Shown here piece after piece: positions 5,721 through 6,193 of a stretch of DNA of 6,193 nucleotides. The stretch is taken from assembly GCA_003661465.1 (NCBI GenBank), contig QMWE01000060.1:1-6193 (forward strand), read 5' to 3'. This DNA comes from Hadesarchaea archaeon. GTDB taxonomy: Archaea; Hadarchaeota; Hadarchaeia; Hadarchaeales; Hadarchaeaceae. A program made the translations under genes and the position numbers. Numbering within the stretch: position 1 is the first letter of the stretch; every line of letters starts with the position of its first letter. Below the pieces are notes generated by a model, which saw nothing but the letters and a program-made list of their open reading frames with translations, was not told the origin of the DNA and searched no databases.

Positions 5721-6192
5721 CGATCAAGTAGCTCAGAAAAGCCACCACGGGAATTATCTCAAGACGTCCCACAAGCATCTGGATGATGAGAGATATCTTC
5801 CCAGCCAACGGCATCGTCGCAGAGGTTATGCCCACCGTCAGTCCCACGTTGCCCTGAGCGGAAGCTGACTCGAACAGCGAGTCCATGATCGGATTATCCA
5901 AAAGCATCAGGACCACCGCCCCCGCTATCAGAACCACTAAGTAAATAAAAGCGTAGACGGCCGTCTCCATCATTTCCCGCTCGGTGTACTCCCTGCCGGC
6001 GACCTTTGCCGGAAGCACTGCTCGATCGGGGAGAAAGCTGCGTTTGATCATCCAGTGTACTGCCTTTCCTATGATGATGATCCGAATGAGTTTGATGGCA
6101 CTGGACGTCGAACCGTAGCCACCACCCATGACCATGAGGACGACGAGCAAGCCTTTTTGGAGGTCACCCCACCCCGCGAGGTTGGTGGTGGA
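5686..6192 (-). CDS. trkH: TrkH/KtrB-family potassium transporter, C-terminal part (5' truncated by window edge)
   Basis: This is the membrane subunit of a Trk/Ktr K+ uptake system, which normally works with a TrkA-type RCK protein. The frame is open to the window edge, leaving the last 168 residues of a protein usually ~480 aa. In fragment numbering, STTNLAGW (1-8) follows the third-repeat filter. LLVVLMVMGGGYGSTSSAIK (15-34) matches the family's glycine-rich intramembrane loop, usually GGSAGST-AGGIK. A cytosolic basic segment (44-72) is followed by a membrane helix around 77-98, the fourth pore loop with SAQGNVGLTVG (111-121) as filter, and a final helix with GKISLIIQMLVGRLEIIPVVAFLSYL containing the conserved M-x-x-GR. 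The tail KVPRPRQKPF is basic. The gene is convergent with the DUF655 gene and overlaps it by 35 bp. A trkA partner is not in the window. Confidence 0.93.
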   Translation of the reverse strand, partial: STTNLAGWGDLQKGLLVVLMVMGGGYGSTSSAIKLIRIIIIGKAVHWMIKRSFLPDRAVLPAKVAGREYTEREMMETAVYAFIYLVVLIAGAVVLMLLDNPIMDSLFESASAQGNVGLTVGITSATMPLAGKISLIIQMLVGRLEIIPVVAFLSYLIAKVPRPRQKPF

Positions 6193-6193
6193 G

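Noticed and set aside
5781..5857. Possible C/D-box small RNA on the plus strand (GATGATGA near 5782 and CTGA at 5854)
   Set aside because: Both boxes lie antisense inside the trkH coding region, no C'/D' pair with proper spacing is seen, and short motifs of this kind are expected by chance.
1..6193. Search by eye for mobile elements, CRISPR arrays, tRNA or rRNA genes, and defence genes
   Set aside because: There are no repeat arrays, transposase motifs, cloverleaf-like gaps or toxin/defence domains. All gaps between genes are 90 bp or shorter and genes fill the rest.

Overview
The window is archaeal chromosomal DNA built from housekeeping genes. The archaeal assignment rests on the neighbouring ribosomal protein L21e, RNA polymerase subunit Rpo4 (RpoF) and DUF655 genes, on an archaeal-type SRP54, and on AGGTG/GGTGA-type Shine-Dalgarno (SD) sites in front of several starts. 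By eye the base composition is balanced rather than AT- or GC-extreme. I cannot name the lineage. The gene set fits a euryarchaeote or a related uncultured group. No rRNA, tRNA, CRISPR array, insertion sequence or phage gene is visible.

Left part (1-1864, + strand): the 3' half of purL runs in from upstream and abuts purQ. Together they encode formylglycinamidine ribonucleotide (FGAM) synthase, the fourth step of IMP synthesis. Both proteins look, from memory, more like the long bacterial-style PurL/PurQ pair than the compact PurS/Q/L set. Convergent to them (1905-2921, - strand) is a fusion of a sugar-1-phosphate nucleotidyltransferase with a metal-binding cupin domain. It is probably a sugar-nucleotide enzyme feeding surface glycan synthesis, substrate unknown.

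Middle and right part: a 73-bp divergent gap (2922-2994) with one TATA-like element separates the fusion gene from srp54 (2995-4377, GTG start). A 90-bp gap with two inverted repeats follows. Then comes the conserved archaeal cluster rpl21e (4468-4764), rpoF (4761-5099, TTG start overlapping the previous stop) and a DUF655 gene (5127-5720). In many archaea ksgA/dim1 follows DUF655. Here a convergent gene for a TrkH-type potassium transporter (5686-6193, - strand, partial) comes in instead and overlaps the DUF655 3' end by 35 bp.

The srp54-rpl21e-rpoF-DUF655 stretch ties protein targeting, ribosome and transcription machinery together. The purLQ pair, the sugar nucleotidyltransferase and the K+ transporter are unrelated neighbours. 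I see no previously unknown multi-gene system. The points most worth a second look are the nucleotidyltransferase-cupin fusion, the inverted repeats ahead of rpl21e, the purLQ type and the unusual TrkH loop.
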